A DNA stretch of 64,000 bases. It comes from Sandaracinaceae bacterium (GTDB lineage: Bacteria; Myxococcota_A; Polyangia; Polyangiales; Sandaracinaceae). The stretch is from contig JAHBWG010000020.1 of the NCBI GenBank assembly GCA_019637095.1, positions 42,524 to 106,523 of the forward strand, in the 5' to 3' direction. Numbering within the stretch: the stretch's first letter is position 1; each line of letters opens with the position of its first letter. Shown here one piece after another: positions 1 to 8,532 of the stretch. The position numbers were made by a program, and so were the translations under genes. The notes beneath the pieces are model-generated. The model was not told where the DNA came from, searched no databases, and worked only from the letters and a program-made list of their open reading frames with translations.

Positions 1-150
1 CCCGCGATCACGGCGCCCGCAAGGTAATGTCCTGCGCTCGCGAGAGCGTCGGCCTGCGCCAGCAACTCGTTCGCGTCTTCAGCACGGATGCCCTCCGCAA
101 GAGAGGCAAGCCGGCCGGCGCGGAGCTGTCGCGCGGCGGAGCGGGGGTGC
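1..150 (-). pseudogene. C-terminal part of a gene split by the insertion sequence (runs off the window)
   Basis: Read on the minus strand, this stretch has one clean reading frame with credible protein content, including RQLRAGRLASLAEGI and SAGHYLAGAVIA, and it continues past base 1. The pattern of an amphipathic helix followed by a short Gly-Ala-Val helix resembles the C-terminal domain of a large uncharacterised family. It fits as the continuation of the minus-strand fragment at 1750-2059, with the transposase gene lying between them. The frame differs from that of the other fragment by an offset that the inserted length must make up. I cannot name a function. The exact junction near base 150 is not certain, because no clear target duplication was found. 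Confidence 0.5.
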
Positions 151-1757
151 GATCCCGATTTGGGACGGGTGGCTCTCGAACGTGCTGACTCGCGGAGTAG
201 GCGATGGAACCTGTTGAAACTCGATCGGTTTCAGGCCGCGTTGGACAAACCGCGGCACGGGTGATCTCCTCTGGTTACCACACCGGAAGGAGACCCCATG
301 CCGAGGAATCTGCTGACGCAGATCGACGAGATCTTGGCGAAATTCCGCGCCGATGTCGAGGACAAGCTCGAGGACTGGCTTGCGGCCCGCGCGCCCGTCG
401 CTTTCCGCGAGATGGAGGAGGCCGCGCACGCGGACGCGCGAAGGCTTGCCGACGCGGTTGTCGAAGGCGTACTTCGAGCGACTCTGCGGGATCCAGTCTT
501 CCAGGGCATGACGTCCCTCGCAGCGCGTGGGAGCACAGGCCGCCGGGCGGAGAAGCGTGAGGTGACGGTGCGACTGCTCGGAGGCGGGCGAGTCCGTGTG
601 CGCGCTGAGTACCTGCGCCCAGGCCGGCAAGGACGAGCACGCGTACGGAAGGGAGGGTACCCAGCACTGGACGCGCTGGGCATCGGGTTTGGCGTGACGC
701 CGGCCCTGGGGGCGGAGATCTGCAAGCAGGTGACCGAAAGCGAATCGGTGCGGGTGGGACGCGCCGCTCTGGCTCGCCGGGGCATCGATCCGGGGCACAA
801 GCAGACCCTTCGGATTCTCAAGGGTTTCGGCGACCGGGCGGTCGCACAGCGCAATCAGTGGCTTGAGCGTGCCCGCAGCGAAGCAGCAACCGCCGGTGGA
901 GCGCTTGCGGGTCGCCGCGTTGTCGTGGCTGCGGACGGAGGACGGCTCCGCCAGCGGTGCCCCAAGCGCCACGGTCGGCCCCGGAAGAACGGTCATCGCG
1001 CGTACGACGCGCCCTGGCGTGAGCCGAAGCTGCTGACGATCTACGTGATCGACGCCACGGGCAAGCTCGAACACACGTTCGCTCCGGTCATCGATGGCAC
1101 GCTCGACGACGCCGACGCCTGCTTCGCCATGATCGTTGCCTACCTGCGCGCTCTGGGCGCCCACGAGGCGAGCGAGCTCATCGTCGTCGGTGATGGTGCG
1201 GCCTGGATCTGGAACCGCGTCCCTGCTCTCACTGAGGCCCTCGGAATCGACCCGACACGCGTTCGCGAGGTCATCGATTTCTGCCACGCCGTCGGCGCGC
1301 TGCACGAGGCCGCCGCGGCCGCCGTCGGCTGGAGCTCGTCGGACCGCCGTGACTGGGTCGCTCGCGCTGTTCGCCACCTTCGCCGCGGTGACGTGCCATC
1401 GGTCCTCCTGATGTTCGACGCGCTCGGCACGAGCCCCGACACCGAGGAAACGCGCAAGCACCGCGCCTACTTCGCCGACAACATCAACCGGATGCACTAC
1501 CGAGCGTTCCAGGTAGCCAACGTACCGATCGGAAGCGGCGCGATCGAGAGCGCCATCCGCCGGGTAGTGAACCTCCGCATGAAGGGTAATGGTGCGTTCT
1601 GGCTCGAAAGCAGCGCTCAGGCGATGCTCCTCTTTCGCAGCTACCTCAAGACAGGGCGCTTCGACAACCTGTTCGACTGGTCCATCAGCTCTGCAGTTCC
1701 ATGGTGGCAACCTGATGGCCCACCCGACTTGCTCAAGAATCCCAGGATCTACGCATG
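151..1757 (+). mobile_element. ISKra4-like insertion sequence (ends approximate)
   Basis: The element holds a single transposase gene and interrupts a minus-strand gene whose halves lie on both sides. Both proposed tips begin GATCC(C/T)G when read inward, and each carries CGGGTGG about 15 to 25 bases further in. The match is poor beyond that, so the terminal inverted repeats and the boundaries are tentative. If the right tip is at about 1749, the last transposase codons and its stop lie in flanking DNA. No convincing target-site duplication was seen. Confidence 0.55.
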
Positions 1758-1758
1758 A
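298..1758 (+). CDS. ISKra4-family-like DDE transposase
   Basis: A 486-residue transposase. Likely catalytic acidic residues are visible in VVVAADGGR (about residue 205), VVGDGAAWIWN (about 300) and the C-terminal block PIGSGAIESAIRR followed by RMKGNGAFW (about 405-435). This GSGxxES...RxKxxGxxW arrangement is the hallmark I associate with ISKra4-type elements. The N-terminal 100 residues are helical and charged, as expected for DNA binding. The start is supported by a strong Shine-Dalgarno GGAAGGAGA just upstream. The gene looks intact, so the element could still be mobile. ISLre2 or another DDE family sharing these motifs is the main alternative. Confidence 0.85.
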   Translation: MPRNLLTQIDEILAKFRADVEDKLEDWLAARAPVAFREMEEAAHADARRLADAVVEGVLRATLRDPVFQGMTSLAARGSTGRRAEKREVTVRLLGGGRVRVRAEYLRPGRQGRARVRKGGYPALDALGIGFGVTPALGAEICKQVTESESVRVGRAALARRGIDPGHKQTLRILKGFGDRAVAQRNQWLERARSEAATAGGALAGRRVVVAADGGRLRQRCPKRHGRPRKNGHRAYDAPWREPKLLTIYVIDATGKLEHTFAPVIDGTLDDADACFAMIVAYLRALGAHEASELIVVGDGAAWIWNRVPALTEALGIDPTRVREVIDFCHAVGALHEAAAAAVGWSSSDRRDWVARAVRHLRRGDVPSVLLMFDALGTSPDTEETRKHRAYFADNINRMHYRAFQVANVPIGSGAIESAIRRVVNLRMKGNGAFWLESSAQAMLLFRSYLKTGRFDNLFDWSISSAVPWWQPDGPPDLLKNPRIYA

Positions 1759-2059
1759 GCTCGGCGTCCCAGAACGTCACCGCACCCTCGGAGCGGAAGA
1801 CCGCCCGCAGTGCTTCCATGCGCTCGTCCTCCCGAATCAGCCAGGCCTGACCGTTCGCCTGTGCGAGCCGCTCTGCCCACTGCATTCGGATCGGGTGCCG
1901 GTCAGGGAAGACCTGGTACAGCGCCGACTCCGCGTCGGCGACCCATTGAAGAGCGGCGTCGGCGGGATAGAAGCGCCGGCCCATGTCTCTCTCGGCGGCC
2001 GCTCCCCAGGCGCGCTCCTCGATCTCGTCGAACCAACTTTGGAGGTCCCGTGGCGTCAC
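1750..2059 (-). pseudogene. N-terminal part of the gene split by the insertion sequence
   Basis: Reading from the ATG at 2059, about 100 residues follow (start MTPRDLQSWFDEIEERAWG, later RMEALRAVFRSEGAV). The frame then runs into the end of the insertion sequence and stops at 1733. The composition is that of a real soluble protein with aromatic residues and mixed charges, unlike the arginine-rich shadow frames around it. The missing C-terminal half is found at 1-150 on the same strand. The function of the intact protein is unknown. The truncated product would have a short foreign tail read from the element. Confidence 0.6.
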
Positions 2060-2472
2060 CTCGCCATCCTACCACCGTGACTGTCGGCAATAGACACGCT
2101 TTTCTACGTCTGTTCACCGGGGTCATGCCCCCCGGCGAGGCCTGGAAATTCGGTGACTACGACTCGTCCACCACCGCTACTCGCGCCGAGTCGCAGCGGC
2201 TCTAGCCTGGCTCCCGCGGACTCGTCTATGGGCTCGTGCCGTGACGACAGCTCTTGTCCAACGAGCAACGCGCATCCCGATCTTAGTGAGCCTCTCGGTC
2301 CGTAAGTTGCACGGCCGCCGCGCGGGTGCGCGGGGTACTCGAGAGCTGGGAGAGGGCGCCCGCGTGGCGAGCGCTCCCGTGACAGCCCGACAATCCATCG
2401 CGGCCACCGAGCAGCGTCGTGCCTCGCTCGCGGCTGCGAGCAGACGCCAGCCCAGCGGGGAGGTCTGGGTAG
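2060..2472. other. Intergenic stretch with no recognisable gene
   Basis: About 410 bases between the disrupted gene and the promoter of the next gene. The open frames here are short, arginine-rich and unsupported by ribosome binding sites. I see no tRNA-like fold or repeat. Confidence 0.4.
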
Positions 2473-2500
2473 TTGACGCGCGCGGTGGGCGTGCCAGAAT
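2473..2500 (+). promoter_or_regulatory. Sigma70-like promoter
   Basis: TTGACG (2473-2478) is followed after 16 bases by CAGAAT (2495-2500). They match the -35 and -10 consensus at five and four of six positions. Transcription would start near 2507, giving a leader of about 60 bases to the GTG at 2570. It is one of the few consensus-like promoters in the window and supports the downstream gene being real. Confidence 0.5.
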
Positions 2501-2569
2501 GCCTGAACGCTTCCGCAGCTCTAACAGGGACGCGGCGCCAGGGTCCAACGGCCCAGAAAGAAGGAAAGA

Positions 2570-3115
2570 GTGAAGAAGGAGAGACTGCGCGCCGAGGGCG
2601 CCAAAGCGATCTGTTCGGCCATCGAGCGGCTTGAGACCGGTATCCTCGCCCACGCTTTCGCAACGGGGGTCAGGTTCGAGTGGGAGCTAGACCGTCCCGC
2701 AGTTCTGGATGTCCACAACGCGTCCGCCGCCCAGGTCTTGCTGAACGCGCTCGGCGAGTTCCGCGCCCGCGACATGATATGCGTTGAGCGTCGGGGCGCT
2801 CACTGGGCGCTCACGCACCAGTACGTGAGCCCCGGCGGGACAAGACCCAAGACGCTGCTGCGGGACGCCGCGCTCGACGTGAAGCAGCGCCTGCTGGACG
2901 AGGCGGCCGCCTTCGCTGAGGCGTATCGCCAGCACTCCCAACGCGCCATCGAGCTCCGGGAGGAGCAGGCGAGCAATCTGAACGGGAAGGTCGACGAGGC
3001 CCTCGCGATCCTCGGAGAGCCGCCACAAGTCGGAGAGCCGACCCAGACCCCGAGGCGCCGTGGTTTCGGTATGCAGGTCGATCGCGCGCCCAACGATAAG
3101 TGGCGCGGCGTCTGA
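2570..3115 (+). CDS. Hypothetical protein
   Basis: A 181-residue soluble protein with no family I recognise. The GTG start is preceded by AAGGAAAG at a suitable distance and by a sigma70-like promoter at 2473-2500. Residues about 100-145 form a charged helix (LLDEAAAFAEAYRQHSQRA) that could be a coiled coil. The C-terminus is Pro/Arg-rich and probably disordered. There is no signal peptide or membrane segment. It sits between an insertion-sequence scar and an osmC relic, so it belongs to a rearranged, accessory part of the chromosome. I infer no role. Confidence 0.55.
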   Translation: MKKERLRAEGAKAICSAIERLETGILAHAFATGVRFEWELDRPAVLDVHNASAAQVLLNALGEFRARDMICVERRGAHWALTHQYVSPGGTRPKTLLRDAALDVKQRLLDEAAAFAEAYRQHSQRAIELREEQASNLNGKVDEALAILGEPPQVGEPTQTPRRRGFGMQVDRAPNDKWRGV

Positions 3116-3177
3116 CAGGCCACGCCGAGAGGGACCACCACGAGCAGCGGACGCAGCGCGTTCCCCGGCGCCCAGCC

Positions 3178-3442
3178 GCGCGTCACGGCGAGCGAGACCG
3201 GCACGGAGTGGAGCGCCATCGACAGCGGGCACAGCGCCTTCGCGGCTTCGGCCGTCTGCTCCAGCTCCTCGTCGGTGATGCCGGGGAAGGACGCCTCGAG
3301 GTCGAGGTGGATGCGCGTGATCGCGAAGCCCCCCTCGATCGCCGAGACGGTCACGGTCGCGCCGACGTTCGAGCTTCTCCAGGGTGTACCCCTCGAGCTC
3401 GAGCGCGTAGCCGAGGGACTGATCGTCCGCGAGCGACCGTCC
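3178..3442 (-). pseudogene. Truncated and frameshifted osmC-like relic
   Basis: Two minus-strand frames together encode the C-terminal half of an OsmC/Ohr-family peroxiredoxin. The first frame (from 3442) reads SLGYALELEGYTLEKLE. After a one-base shift near 3370 it continues VGATVTVSAIEGGFAITRIH and reaches ALCPLSMAL, which contains the resolving-type cysteine of the family. OsmC proteins reduce organic hydroperoxides with a cysteine pair. Here the N-terminal half with the first catalytic cysteine is missing, and the frame is broken. The relic abuts the stop codon of the next minus-strand gene in the same frame, so a deletion may have fused the two regions. Confidence 0.65.
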
Positions 3443-5353
3443 TCACCATGCCACGGGGCCGCCGGCCAGCTCCGGCCAGAGCAGCCAGCGCCGCACCTCG
3501 CGCAGCCCCGCGGTGGCGCCCCCACGCGTCCAGCCGTCCTGCGTCCCGATCTCGGCGCCCTCGCGCGCGTCGAGCACGTGGACCTGGCCCGCGTACGTGC
3601 CGACCGCGAGCAGGCCGAGCGCCGGGTGATGGTCCGCGCTCGATCCCGACGACCCGAGGACCTGGGCCGCGAGCAGCCGCGCGTCCGGCGTCACCACGCG
3701 GAGCACGCCCGCGCCGACCAGCGCGAACGCGCCGCGCTCGGCACCGAGCCAGCCCGCCACGTCGGGCGCGAGCCACGCGCCGGCGTAGACCCGAAGCCCG
3801 TCGTCGATGACCCGGAGGTGCGGGGACTCCTCGTAGTGCTCGCTCCGGGCCCCCGCGCCCGCGATCGTGTCGAAGTAGCCCGTAGCGCCCGCGTAGAAGT
3901 GGCACGCGTTGAGCGCGACACCGCGACCGTCGTCGGTGAAGCACGCGAAGTGCGGGTACTCGCTGCGCGGCCCGACGCTCGCGCGCTCGACGATCGCGCC
4001 GTCCGCCCCGATCGCGCGCAGCTCGTGCAGCGAGCCCTGGCTGCCGCTCACCACGAGCGCCCCGTCGTCGGAGAGGTCGCCGTGCAGCATGTCCTGCCCT
4101 GCGCCGCCGAGGTAGCGCCACGCGGGCTCACCCGGGCGACGCGAGCCGAGGAAGACGCCCTGCCGGTAGCCGACCACGAGGACACGCTGACCATCGCCGG
4201 AGAGCCGCACGAGCTCGAGCCGCAACGGCTCATCGGCTCGGTCGTCGCGCAGCGCCCCCAAGGGCAGGAGCGCCCTCCAGTCGGGCCACGGGAACATCCC
4301 CTCGACCGGCCCCTCGAGCGACGCGAGCACCTCGATGCCCACGTTGGGCCGCGCGAGGGCGAGGCGCGTGTGGGCGCGGTTCGCCGCCACGGCGACCACG
4401 CCGGGCACGAGCTCCGCGCCGCCACCACGCAGCCGGAGGACGCGCGCCGGCAGGTACGCGGGTCCTGCGCGCACGACGAGATCGTCCGGCCCGAGAATCG
4501 TCACGTGCCCGATCGGCAGCCCGGCGCCCGGCGGGAAGCGGTGGACGAACGGCATGCACGCGTGGTCGAACGCCGCACGCGCGGCGCCGGGCTCGTCTCG
4601 CAGCGCGAGGACCGCGGCGACCACCGCGTCGCCGAGCTCCGCCTCGCGTGGGTCGGGCGCGAGCTCCACCTCCACGCCCCGCTCGTAGATCCCGACGAGC
4701 CCCTCGTGCTGCGCCGCGAAGTGCGCGCGTCCCGCCTCGTTCCACCGGCGCGAGAGCGGCGTGACGTCGATCTCCCTTCCCTCCTCGCGCGGCGGGAAGA
4801 GCGTGGTCGTGATCTCGTGCCATCGCGGATCCGCGCGGAGCGGGGCGAGCGCAGGATCGGTCGCGAGCGCGGTGGGATCGAGCCCGCCGCGCATCCCCTC
4901 GCGCACCACCTCGAGCGCGAGCTCGTGCGCACCGATACGGGTCGCGACCGCAGCGACGTGGGCCGTCATCGCGGTCCACTCGCGCACGCGGAGCAGCGCG
5001 CTCTCGAGGAGCACCCGGACGCGCTGCGGATCGATCACGCTGCCCGTGGACGGGAGGTGCCGCACCAGCCGTATCACCTCGCCCAGCGGCTCGGCGCCGA
5101 GGCGCGCGCCGATCGCCTCGTAGATCGTGAAGGCCTCGACCGGACGCCCGCCGCTCGCCAGCACGCGCGCGAGGAGGCCCGCCTTGTTCCGCATCGGCTC
5201 GCTCGCGGCCAGGATCGGCTCGCGCTCCTCGCTCGAGAGCGCGAGCAGCACCTCGCCGTGTCGATCGTGGCGGAAGTCGCTCGCGAGCTGCTTCACCCGC
5301 CCCGCAGCGACCGCCGCCCGCACCGCCGCCGTGTCGTCCCAGTCTCCCATCAC
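3443..5353 (-). CDS. Hypothetical protein with helical N-terminal half and beta-propeller-like C-terminal half
   Basis: A 636-residue protein. Residues 1-250 are mostly helical, of a repeat-like character. Residues about 270-630 carry repeated strands with glycines and aspartates (VRLSGDGQRVLVVGYRQGVF, GDLSDDGALVVSGSQGSLHE), typical of WD40 or YVTN-like beta-propellers. It has no signal peptide, so it is probably cytoplasmic. The start is either the GTG at 5353 or the ATG immediately after it. The stop codon at 3443-3445 is followed in the same frame by an osmC relic, so the C-terminus may have been altered by a rearrangement. Its partner and role are unknown; propellers usually act as protein-binding scaffolds. 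Confidence 0.75.
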   Translation of the reverse strand: MMGDWDDTAAVRAAVAAGRVKQLASDFRHDRHGEVLLALSSEEREPILAASEPMRNKAGLLARVLASGGRPVEAFTIYEAIGARLGAEPLGEVIRLVRHLPSTGSVIDPQRVRVLLESALLRVREWTAMTAHVAAVATRIGAHELALEVVREGMRGGLDPTALATDPALAPLRADPRWHEITTTLFPPREEGREIDVTPLSRRWNEAGRAHFAAQHEGLVGIYERGVEVELAPDPREAELGDAVVAAVLALRDEPGAARAAFDHACMPFVHRFPPGAGLPIGHVTILGPDDLVVRAGPAYLPARVLRLRGGGAELVPGVVAVAANRAHTRLALARPNVGIEVLASLEGPVEGMFPWPDWRALLPLGALRDDRADEPLRLELVRLSGDGQRVLVVGYRQGVFLGSRRPGEPAWRYLGGAGQDMLHGDLSDDGALVVSGSQGSLHELRAIGADGAIVERASVGPRSEYPHFACFTDDGRGVALNACHFYAGATGYFDTIAGAGARSEHYEESPHLRVIDDGLRVYAGAWLAPDVAGWLGAERGAFALVGAGVLRVVTPDARLLAAQVLGSSGSSADHHPALGLLAVGTYAGQVHVLDAREGAEIGTQDGWTRGGATAGLREVRRWLLWPELAGGPVAW

Positions 5354-5528
5354 AGCACCTCGCCCCGCCTTTTACCCGCTCCACGCGGTGAGTGCGCGGC
5401 GAGCCCAGATCGGCGAGGCCAACAACACGCTTCATCTCGACAAAGAGTGTGCATTGAACCAATCGATATGCCACGCCCATCGCATGCTGAACGCATGCAC
5501 AGCCTCAGACTCCTTCGACCCATGTTTC

Positions 5529-6893
5529 ATGGGCGTCGACATGGACGCAGCCGAGGCCGAGCTGGCCACGTTGGATGCGCACATCAATGCAGCAATCCAC
5601 CGGCGTCTCGAGCTGATTCGCCTCATCGACGCGTCGGGTCGGTGGGCCGAACGAGGCCCGAAGTCGTGCGCTCATTGGCTGAGCTGGCGCCTCAACCTCG
5701 AGCCCGGCACCGCCCGCGAGCAGGTGCGGGTCGCCAACCGCCTCGCCGAGCTGCCTCGCCTCGACGAGGAGCTGAAGCACGCCCGCGTGACCTACTCCCA
5801 GGTGCGCGCGATCACGCGCGTCGCGACGGGCGAGAACGAGGCGCGGCTCATCGAGCTCGCCAAGGTCTCCACCGCCGCGCAGCTCGAGCGCATCGTGCGC
5901 GGGGTGCGGGAGGTGAACGCGCAGGTGGACGGCACGGCCGACGGCTCGCACACGCTCGATCGTTGGGTGCGCCAACGACCGATGGGCGACGGGACGGCGC
6001 GCGTCGAGGCGCAGCTCACCGTGGACGAGGCCGCCCTCTTGATGGAGGCGATCCAGACGATGCGCTCGTCGATGCGCGCCGAGCAGGTGGATGCGACTGC
6101 CCAGAGCGTGGACGCGCCCAGCGCACCGAAGCCGAGCTTCGCAGACGCGCTGGTGCGGATGGCGGAGGAGGTCGAGGCGCACGACCGGGCCGCTCGCGAG
6201 ACGTCGCGGACCGGCGGCGAGCGCACCTCGCTGGTGCTCCACCTCGCGCCCGATCTGCTCGCGCCCGATTCGCCCGCCTCGGACGACGCGGCGTCCGGTG
6301 ACTCGCCGTGGTCGGCCTCCCTCGACGACGGGACGCGCGTTTCCGCGGAAACGTTTCGGCGCCTCGCGTGCGACTGCTCGCTGATCGCGGTGAGCGGCTC
6401 CGGCGACGAACGCGGCGACGGGCTCGACGTCGGCCGCAAGACGCGCAAGGTCCCCGCCGCGCTGCGGCGCGCCATCACCCTTCGCGACCGCGGGTGCGCG
6501 TTCCCCGGCTGCACGCACGACCGCTTCGTCGACTGCCACCACATCGAGCACTGGGCCGACGGCGGCGCGACGAGCAAGGACAACCTCATCACCCTCTGCA
6601 CCTTCCACCACCGGCTCGTGCACGAAGGCGGGTGGTCGCTCGCGTTCGACGCGGAGCGGAACCTCGAGCTCCGCGCGCCGGACGGTCGCTCGCTGCCGCG
6701 GGTGCACCGCCCGAGCCCCGAGCAGCGCGGTGAACGGCTGCTGGAGCAGCTCCTCCTCGCCCACGTCGAGCTCGCGCTCGACGACGAGACCGCCTTCCCG
6801 ATGTGGAGTGGGGAGCCGCCCGACTACGATGCGTGCGTAGCGGCGGTGCGCGGACCGGGCTCCGAGCGCTCGACGGGCTCACTCCTGCATTGA
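5529..6893 (+). CDS. DUF222 / 13E12-type HNH endonuclease protein
   Basis: A protein of about 454 residues. The N-terminal DUF222 region includes SCAHWLSWRLNLEPGTARE and VRAITRVATGENEA. The C-terminal HNH nuclease domain includes CAFPGCTHDRF, the VDCHHIEHWADGG core with the metal-binding histidines, and LCTFHHRLVHEGGW. This family is abundant in Actinobacteria and Myxococcota and is often linked to mobile or repeated DNA; its target is unknown. I chose the ATG at 5529 because homologues begin just before the conserved LDAHINAAIHRRLELI helix. The ATGs at 5484 and 5541 are alternatives, and none has a clear ribosome binding site. The DNA from 5400 to 5528 is less GC-rich than its neighbours, as expected of an upstream region. 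Confidence 0.85.
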   Translation: MGVDMDAAEAELATLDAHINAAIHRRLELIRLIDASGRWAERGPKSCAHWLSWRLNLEPGTAREQVRVANRLAELPRLDEELKHARVTYSQVRAITRVATGENEARLIELAKVSTAAQLERIVRGVREVNAQVDGTADGSHTLDRWVRQRPMGDGTARVEAQLTVDEAALLMEAIQTMRSSMRAEQVDATAQSVDAPSAPKPSFADALVRMAEEVEAHDRAARETSRTGGERTSLVLHLAPDLLAPDSPASDDAASGDSPWSASLDDGTRVSAETFRRLACDCSLIAVSGSGDERGDGLDVGRKTRKVPAALRRAITLRDRGCAFPGCTHDRFVDCHHIEHWADGGATSKDNLITLCTFHHRLVHEGGWSLAFDAERNLELRAPDGRSLPRVHRPSPEQRGERLLEQLLLAHVELALDDETAFPMWSGEPPDYDACVAAVRGPGSERSTGSLLH

Positions 6894-7025
6894 TCGCGAG
6901 CGCCCGGCCGTCGCGCGCGCGAGCTCGCACTTTGGGGACTGGCTGGGCGACTTCACTTCTGTCCGGGCGCCGCGCCCTCGCGAGCGCGACGATCACGCGC
7001 TCGTCCGCGCGGCGCTGGCGCGCGG

Positions 7026-7031
7026 TATCGT
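7026..7031 (+). promoter_or_regulatory. Putative -10 box (TATCGT), leaderless start
   Basis: TATCGT ends six bases before the GTG start at 7038, and there is no Shine-Dalgarno. The predicted transcription start coincides with the start codon. Confidence 0.4.
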
Positions 7032-7037
7032 GCGCGC

Positions 7038-8489
7038 GTGAAGGAGCGCAGGAGCGTCCAGTACGAGGGGGTCGACGACGGCTACTTCGCCGAGCGCGGG
7101 CTGCGCCGCCACGCGCGCGTATGGTCGCTCTGGGCGCTCGGCGTCGGCGCGGTGATCAGCGGCGACTTCTTCGGCTGGAACTTCGGCCTGCGCGAGGGCG
7201 GCTTCGGCGGGATGCTCGCCGCGACCGTGATCATCACGGTGATGTACGCGGGCCTGTGCTTCTCGGTCGCCGAGATGTCGCCCGCGCTGCCGCACACCGG
7301 CGGCGCGTACTCGTTCGCCCGCACCGCGATGGGGCCGTGGGGCGCGTACCTCACGGGCCTCGCCGAGAACATGGAGTACGTGCTGACCCCGGCGGTGATC
7401 GTGGTCGCGATCGGGAGCTACCTCGGCGCGATCTTCGGTACGCCCGAGTGGGCCGCGCCGCTCCTCTGGCTCCTCGCGTACGGCGTGTTCGTCGGGCTCA
7501 ACGTGCTCGGCGTCGAGGCGAGCTTCCGCTTCACCGTCGTCATCACGCTCGCGGCGCTCGCCACGCTCGTGGTGTTCTACGTCGGCGCGATCGGGCACTT
7601 CGATCTCGCGCACGCCCTCGACCTCGAGGGCCCGAGCCGCTGGCTCCCGCGCGGCCCCCTCGGGATCCTCGGCGCGCTGCCGTTCGCGATGTGGTTCTTC
7701 CTCGCCATCGAGCAGCTCCCGCTCGCCGCCGAGGAGGCGCACGACCCGGTGCGCGACATGCCGCGCGGCATCCTCTACGGGCTCGCCACGCTCGTCGCGC
7801 TCGCGTTCCTCACGCTGGTGCTCTCGAGCGCGATGCCGCCCGGCGCGGCCGCGCTCGCGCGGAGCGAGGAGCCGCTGTTCGAGGGCTTCCGCACCATCTT
7901 CGGCGAGGGGATCGGGAGCCGCGGGCTCGCCCTCGTCGCGGTGACGGGGCTCGTCGCGAGCTTCCACGCGATCATCTTCGCGTACGGGCGCCAGATCTAC
8001 TCGCTCTCGCGCGCCGGCTACTTCCCGCGCTGGCTCAGCGTGACGGGCAAGAAGCGCAAGACGCCGCACGTCGCGCTGATCGTCGGCGCCGCGCTCGGCT
8101 ACGCGGTCGCGCTCGCCATCCACTTCCTCGGCAGCGGCCACCCGGTCGGCGCGGTGCTCCTCAACATGGCCGTGTTCGGCGCGGTGATCAGCTACATCCT
8201 GCAGATGCTCTCGTACGTGCTCCTGCGCGTGAAGTTCCCGAAGCTCGCGCGGCCGTACCGGAGCCCGCTCGGGATCGCGGGGGCGCTGATCGCGCTCGTG
8301 ATCTCCGTCGTGACGCTGATCGCGCTGTTCGTCGTCGACCCGATCTACCGCCTCGTCGTCGTCGGCGCGGCGATCTGGTACGCGCTCGGGCTCGTCTACT
8401 TCGCGGTGTACGCGCGCCACCGGCTCGTGTTCTCGCCCGAGGAGGAGTTCGCCGCGCGCTACGAAGCGGAGCACGGCAAGTCGCGCTGA
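7038..8489 (+). CDS. APC-superfamily permease, ethanolamine permease type
   Basis: A 483-residue integral membrane protein with about 12 hydrophobic segments. Hallmarks are GVGAVISGDFFGWNFGL in the first segment, GLAENMEYVLTPAVIVVAIG and FFLAIEQLPLAAEEAHDPVR. These match what I know of proton-coupled ethanolamine permeases in the amino acid-polyamine-organocation superfamily. The substrate is inferred from those motifs alone, because no ethanolamine ammonia-lyase genes are nearby; another amine or amino acid is possible. The GTG start is followed at once by the charged N-terminus MKERRSVQYEGV, common in the family. A TAnnnT box just upstream suggests its own leaderless promoter. Confidence 0.8.
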   Translation: MKERRSVQYEGVDDGYFAERGLRRHARVWSLWALGVGAVISGDFFGWNFGLREGGFGGMLAATVIITVMYAGLCFSVAEMSPALPHTGGAYSFARTAMGPWGAYLTGLAENMEYVLTPAVIVVAIGSYLGAIFGTPEWAAPLLWLLAYGVFVGLNVLGVEASFRFTVVITLAALATLVVFYVGAIGHFDLAHALDLEGPSRWLPRGPLGILGALPFAMWFFLAIEQLPLAAEEAHDPVRDMPRGILYGLATLVALAFLTLVLSSAMPPGAAALARSEEPLFEGFRTIFGEGIGSRGLALVAVTGLVASFHAIIFAYGRQIYSLSRAGYFPRWLSVTGKKRKTPHVALIVGAALGYAVALAIHFLGSGHPVGAVLLNMAVFGAVISYILQMLSYVLLRVKFPKLARPYRSPLGIAGALIALVISVVTLIALFVVDPIYRLVVVGAAIWYALGLVYFAVYARHRLVFSPEEEFAARYEAEHGKSR

Positions 8490-8518
8490 CAGGCCGAGAC
8501 GTGCCCTCTACCCCGCGC

Positions 8519-8524
8519 TACGCT
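8519..8524 (+). promoter_or_regulatory. Putative -10 box (TACGCT), leaderless start
   Basis: TACGCT ends eight bases before the ATG at 8533, and no Shine-Dalgarno is present between them. Confidence 0.35.
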
Positions 8525-8532
8525 GAACCGCG

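Noticed and set aside
79..1710. 543-residue open frame antisense to the transposase gene
   Set aside because: The composition is that of a shadow frame (Arg/Ala/Pro-rich without motifs), and the plus-strand transposase has all its motifs and a ribosome binding site.
5127..5528. Upstream extension of the DUF222/HNH gene to 5127
   Set aside because: The added 134 residues are antisense of the neighbouring gene and the intergenic region, and the conserved domain begins after 5529.
3275..6301. 1008-residue plus-strand frame
   Set aside because: Antisense of the propeller-like gene and out of frame with the HNH gene; it has no protein-like character.
6894..7037. tRNA-like fold in the GC-rich gap before the permease gene
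   Set aside because: No acceptor stem or anticodon arm with the conserved TTC and purine positions could be drawn.
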